Source of the DNA: Anthoceros angustus
Lineage: Eukaryota > Streptophyta > Anthocerotopsida > Anthocerotales > Anthocerotaceae
DNA length: 64,000 nt
Direction of reading: 5' to 3'
NCBI GenBank assembly: GCA_010909165.1
Contig: MU008220.1
Coordinates: forward strand, 159,764-223,763
Position 1 is the first letter of the stretch. Each line of letters begins with the position of its first letter. Made by a program: the position numbers and the translations under genes. Below, one piece after another: positions 60,882-64,000 of this stretch. Below the pieces are notes generated by a model, which had not been told where the DNA came from, searched no databases, and saw only the letters and a program-made list of their open reading frames with translations.

Positions 60882-61128
60882 TGTTACACTTTATGTTAAG
60901 ATTTGGACCCCTGGATGTAACACTTATGTTGCAATTTTGGGGTCATGTAACACTTTTTGGGCCGCTTGTTACACTTTGGCTTGGAAACCAAACCGGAGTG
61001 TTTGTTGCAACCATGTTGCAAGGAAGTTGCAATTTTGTTGAGATGAAGTGAGAGGCGCTTTTGTCCTCTCTCAAGATTGCAACATTTGCAACATATAAAG
61101 TGTTACAAGAAAAGTCTTGTAACACTTT
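60882..61128. mobile_element. Foldback or MITE-like element
   Basis: Imperfect inverted ends: 'tgttacactttatgtt' at 60882-60897 and 'aacatataaagtgttaca' at 61090-61107. A perfect 14-bp stem with 4-base loop (61097-61110 and 61115-61128) follows. The interior repeats tgtaacactt and gttgcaa words several times. 'ctactagaaaa' at 60862-60872 resembles the CACTA-type end, but no matching right end was found. No target-site duplication could be fixed. Confidence 0.45.
61097..61128. other. Perfect 14-bp hairpin
   Basis: aaagtgttacaaga, loop aaag, tcttgtaacacttt. Not followed by a T-run typical of a terminator. Confidence 0.85.
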
Positions 61129-61315
61129 TGGAGGCTTGCACAACCTCCTCCCCATCTACCTTCCTCCTTTACTACATTTACCATATGGAATACTTGGTTT
61201 CCTTATTACCTCATATGAATACATATAAATAAATACATGTACGCATACATGTTTCAGAGACCTTGGTATTGGTGATAAGCCACATAAATTTCGTGACATA
61301 CTATTATATTTCATT

Positions 61316-61720
61316 TTGTATAAAACATGCTATACGTCCAGTGATAACGTATATAAATTGTACACGCCTGTGATACTATACTTTGTAAACAAAGGTTCAC
61401 AAGTAATATCGGCGGATTCCGTTGAAATGGGTCAAAAGGCAAGAAACTTTCCCATCATCATATCCAAAAAGCATGTCCTAAAACCATGTACGTTATTGCG
61501 GGTTTTGAAGAAATTCGGCATCCACTTTTCGACAGGACCGAAAAAGAACGTGGCCAAAAAAATTATCGTCTTTGAATTCATTCCTCCAAAACTTCGTAAA
61601 AGTGTGGGGACCGAATCGTGGATGCGTTTGAACATTTGTCGACAGCCGGTCTTATCATGTGTTGTCCTAAAAAATAAGGTCCATCGAATAGAGACACGGT
61701 TTTGGCGATTTGGAACATAA
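61316..61720 (+). CDS. Hypothetical ORF, unrecognised
   Basis: 134 residues from ATG to TAA, lysine- and isoleucine-rich, with a basic middle (GPKKNVAKKIIVFEFIPPKL). No signal peptide, membrane segment or family motif recognised. A competing 67-residue frame lies on the - strand. It may be chance in AT-rich sequence or one exon of an unknown gene. Confidence 0.2.
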   Translation: MYKTCYTSSDNVYKLYTPVILYFVNKGSQVISADSVEMGQKARNFPIIISKKHVLKPCTLLRVLKKFGIHFSTGPKKNVAKKIIVFEFIPPKLRKSVGTESWMRLNICRQPVLSCVVLKNKVHRIETRFWRFGT

Positions 61721-62760
61721 TCGCAAATTGTGTTGTACCGTCATTTTGTGTGCCCATACTCGCACTTGGTTAAGCCGTTTATGTCCATGGGGAACACACA
61801 ACCTATCCACTGAGAAGTGCCGGCCACCGCGATACCTTCCCATACCCAAAGACTAGTAGGAGTCCATGGTCAATCGAAAACTAACTAATCAACTCCATGA
61901 ACCATGTTCATCAAGTGTTTCAATGTCCTCGCCGATGCAACATCTTCTCGAACGCCATCATCCGCAGTCCCTTCCTTCCATATGTTCCGAGCTTCCTCCG
62001 CACGAGCGCAAAACGTATATGTTTTTCCGTATTATGGTTCGTCCTTGCATTTAGTTGCTTCGCTTTTGTTAGAGAAAACCCGTATGCCAAGATGAATGTG
62101 TCGCAAGAAGCAATTTGTCGACGTGTTTCCGCAACCTCATGCTCCGTCGTTGAGAGCGACCCCCACGACTGCCGCGCTGGGTGATCGTAAAATCATCTCC
62201 TCTAGGTACCGCCTTCAAATGCGCTGCTGCATTTAGTCACCCACCAATGGACTTTAATGAATGGGCGCCATTGGAAGTCCACCAGAGAACTTTTGCGAGC
62301 CGTAATGGTCGATTGTCGATCTCCCCACAAGGCACCGCAATCATGTGACTGCTTTTGTATCTCCAACACATCGCCGCTCAAGCTTTCTTGTTCCCGCCAC
62401 ATCATCCCGCTCCAACATACATGTCTACGGCACTTGCCGAACGATTGATGTCAGAAAATCTCACTGTACAACCAAAGGCGATGCAACTCTTCATTATGTG
62501 TTCTATCGCACTACTGCCAAGGGGTCTTCAATTCCTCAAGATGCTCACATGCTATCTTGTCCACGATGGTCGATTGCTCACCCTGCAATTCCTCCCACCA
62601 AATATCCTCACCGCGCCAAATGGGTCCCGAGTTTTCCTCTAGTTTCCCACGCTTGTCGCAAGACTTCTTCGGATCTCTCCTCTCGCAACCGCTTTTTACT
62701 GGACCTCCAAATGAACCAAACGAGCCTTGAATAGGAGTAGATGGGACATTATTCAAAACT
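61721..62760. other. Unresolved region with several overlapping short ORFs
   Basis: + strand frames at 61866-62184 and 62345-62734 and a - strand frame at 62511-62756 (GGPVKSGCERRDPKKSCDKR; IWRGEDIWWEE) overlap, and none has a clear domain. The - strand could be a decayed transposon gene, but I could not place it in a family. Confidence 0.35.
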
Positions 62761-63690
62761 CCAAACCCTCGTCCTGACCAGATTCATGGAATATTGTTTG
62801 CCCCTCATCACAAGAATAAGTCCGCTCCACCTCGCTTTCTCGGGTTATTTTGAACTGATCGAAAGATATATTGTGCAACTGCTTTCACAGAACTGTTTAT
62901 AGCCACCTTACCATAAGGTATTGGCCACACAAACTTTGAAGTCCGGAACTTCTTTCACCTCCATAATTTTTGGTTTGGGCGATATGCATTCTCCAAAATA
63001 CCCTTTTGGGCAACGAAAGCTTCCTTCGCAAGCACGTTGAAAACCTCGAAAACATCCGTCAACTGGTCATGAGTGTGCCCAACCAGGAGGAATCCTACTT
63101 TTACCTTCTCAAAACCTTAAGCTCTACCAACATATTCGTGTTAATAGCGGCATTCTTATTCTCCCGCAAGATTGTCGAGTTGAAGATAAAGAACCTTTGG
63201 TAGTAGTCCTCGTAATTTGAAATGACATCGGATATTGGCTATAGTCGTTTGCATCGGATGTTCCGTATGCCATGAGTTCACATGGTGTGTAGTCGTTGTC
63301 TTGAATGTGGGACTTGGACTAGAGCTTAGCCCCAACCACCCCATTAATAAGATTCATCTCCAATCCATGGAAAAACGCATCATAAAGGGGAAAAATAAGG
63401 CATTTAAGAGAAAAATAATATTTGTAAAAATAAATATATTAAGTATTGGATAAATTTATTACTTGTATTTATAAAATCTAAATTAAGAGCTATAATTTTT
63501 TTCAACTAGAATATACATTAATCTATCTAAAATCTAGTTCTTTTAGGAGCAAGGAAATCTCCATAATACAGTAAGTCCTTTGCAACCATTATCTATGTAG
63601 TTGGTTTCGCCTCAAAATGTCGTTAGAACTTGATGTATAAGTTGGCGGCAATGTTTTAAGTTGAGGTAGAGGCGTGTTACGAGGAGAAAC
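62761..63690. other. Unresolved region, partly AT-rich
   Basis: A 77-residue + strand frame (62970-63203, many L, E, N and S) is the only long frame. From 63400 the sequence is AT-rich without features. Confidence 0.35.
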
Positions 63691-63691
63691 A

Positions 63692-63997
63692 TTAAAATGT
63701 TTGGCGCAATGAGTTGTGTTGAAACAATGTTTTGCCATCCTTTGGCTGCAACATGGTTTGCAAATCAACTCCTCGATTTGCTATCGTAGTTTGGTCCACC
63801 CATGGGGTGCAAGAAAAACAACGTCCGCCTTTAGCTTGGGAGCAAGTTTGAAAAGTCTCCAACGATAAATTCAATACGATCTTGTACTCCATAATTTTTG
63901 GCATTATGTTTTGCAAATTAATCTTCTCGTGGTCGATGTCAATTGTCAGTAACTTGATGTCCTTGCAATGCAAATTGTATAGTATTTCCGGCACCAA
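63692..63997 (-). CDS. Hypothetical ORF near window edge, unrecognised
   Basis: 101 residues on the - strand, with LLTIDIDHEKINLQNIMPKI and CFSCTPW. It may extend beyond the window. No family recognised. Confidence 0.2.
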   Translation of the reverse strand: MVPEILYNLHCKDIKLLTIDIDHEKINLQNIMPKIMEYKIVLNLSLETFQTCSQAKGGRCFSCTPWVDQTTIANRGVDLQTMLQPKDGKTLFQHNSLRQTF

Positions 63998-64000
63998 AAA

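Noticed and set aside
1-64000. tRNA, rRNA or telomeric repeats
   Set aside because: No cloverleaf with conserved B-box, rRNA core words or telomere-type repeats noticed on reading both strands; a covariance-model scan was not possible.

Overview
The window is eukaryotic nuclear DNA, most likely from a land plant. It is dominated by transposable elements and holds no intact gene that I can recognise. Plant-type signals are a degenerate PPR-repeat coding stretch, fragments resembling the TFIID subunit TAF1, a Ty1/copia RNase H remnant, and many copies of a non-LTR (LINE-like) reverse transcriptase. The style of the PPR and LINE reverse transcriptase suggests a seed-free plant such as a fern, but that is only an inference from memory of those families.

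About 59 kb (1-59115) is a head-to-tail array of one composite unit, present five times: 1-9446, 9447-27110, 27111-39414, 39415-52215 and a truncated copy 52216-59115. In + strand order the full unit is: an AT-rich block made of two diverged halves; a short + strand coding-like piece (P); a - strand LINE reverse transcriptase and C-terminal domain (B); a + strand ORF of unknown function ending in an acidic tail (C); a block of uncertain nature (D); - strand TAF1-like fragments (E); a - strand PPR fragment; a minisatellite and a + strand copia RNase H remnant (G); an unassigned block (H); and an AT-rich block with a TAGA microsatellite. Unit 1 lacks PPR and G. Unit 2 lacks TAF1 but has nine LINE segments. 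Units 3 and 4 carry every block and each has a second LINE segment. Unit 5 has two LINE copies and stops just inside the TAF1 block.

Copies are nearly identical over long stretches but differ by small indels at recurrent short spots. Many of these spots contain CAG or CTG. They break every reading frame, so one protein family appears in alternating frames. I read them as either long-read consensus errors at methylated CHG sites or a very unusual mutation pattern. Larger rearrangements join blocks at short microhomologies, as expected from template switching, or possibly from misassembly of a repeat.

From 59116 to 64000 the sequence is outside the array and is not repeated in the window. It holds a short tandem repeat, a foldback element with a perfect 14-bp hairpin, and several unrecognised ORFs. 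No RNA genes, CRISPR arrays or promoters could be supported. The genes do not form a pathway. The window is best read as a recently amplified composite of transposon and captured host-gene fragments.
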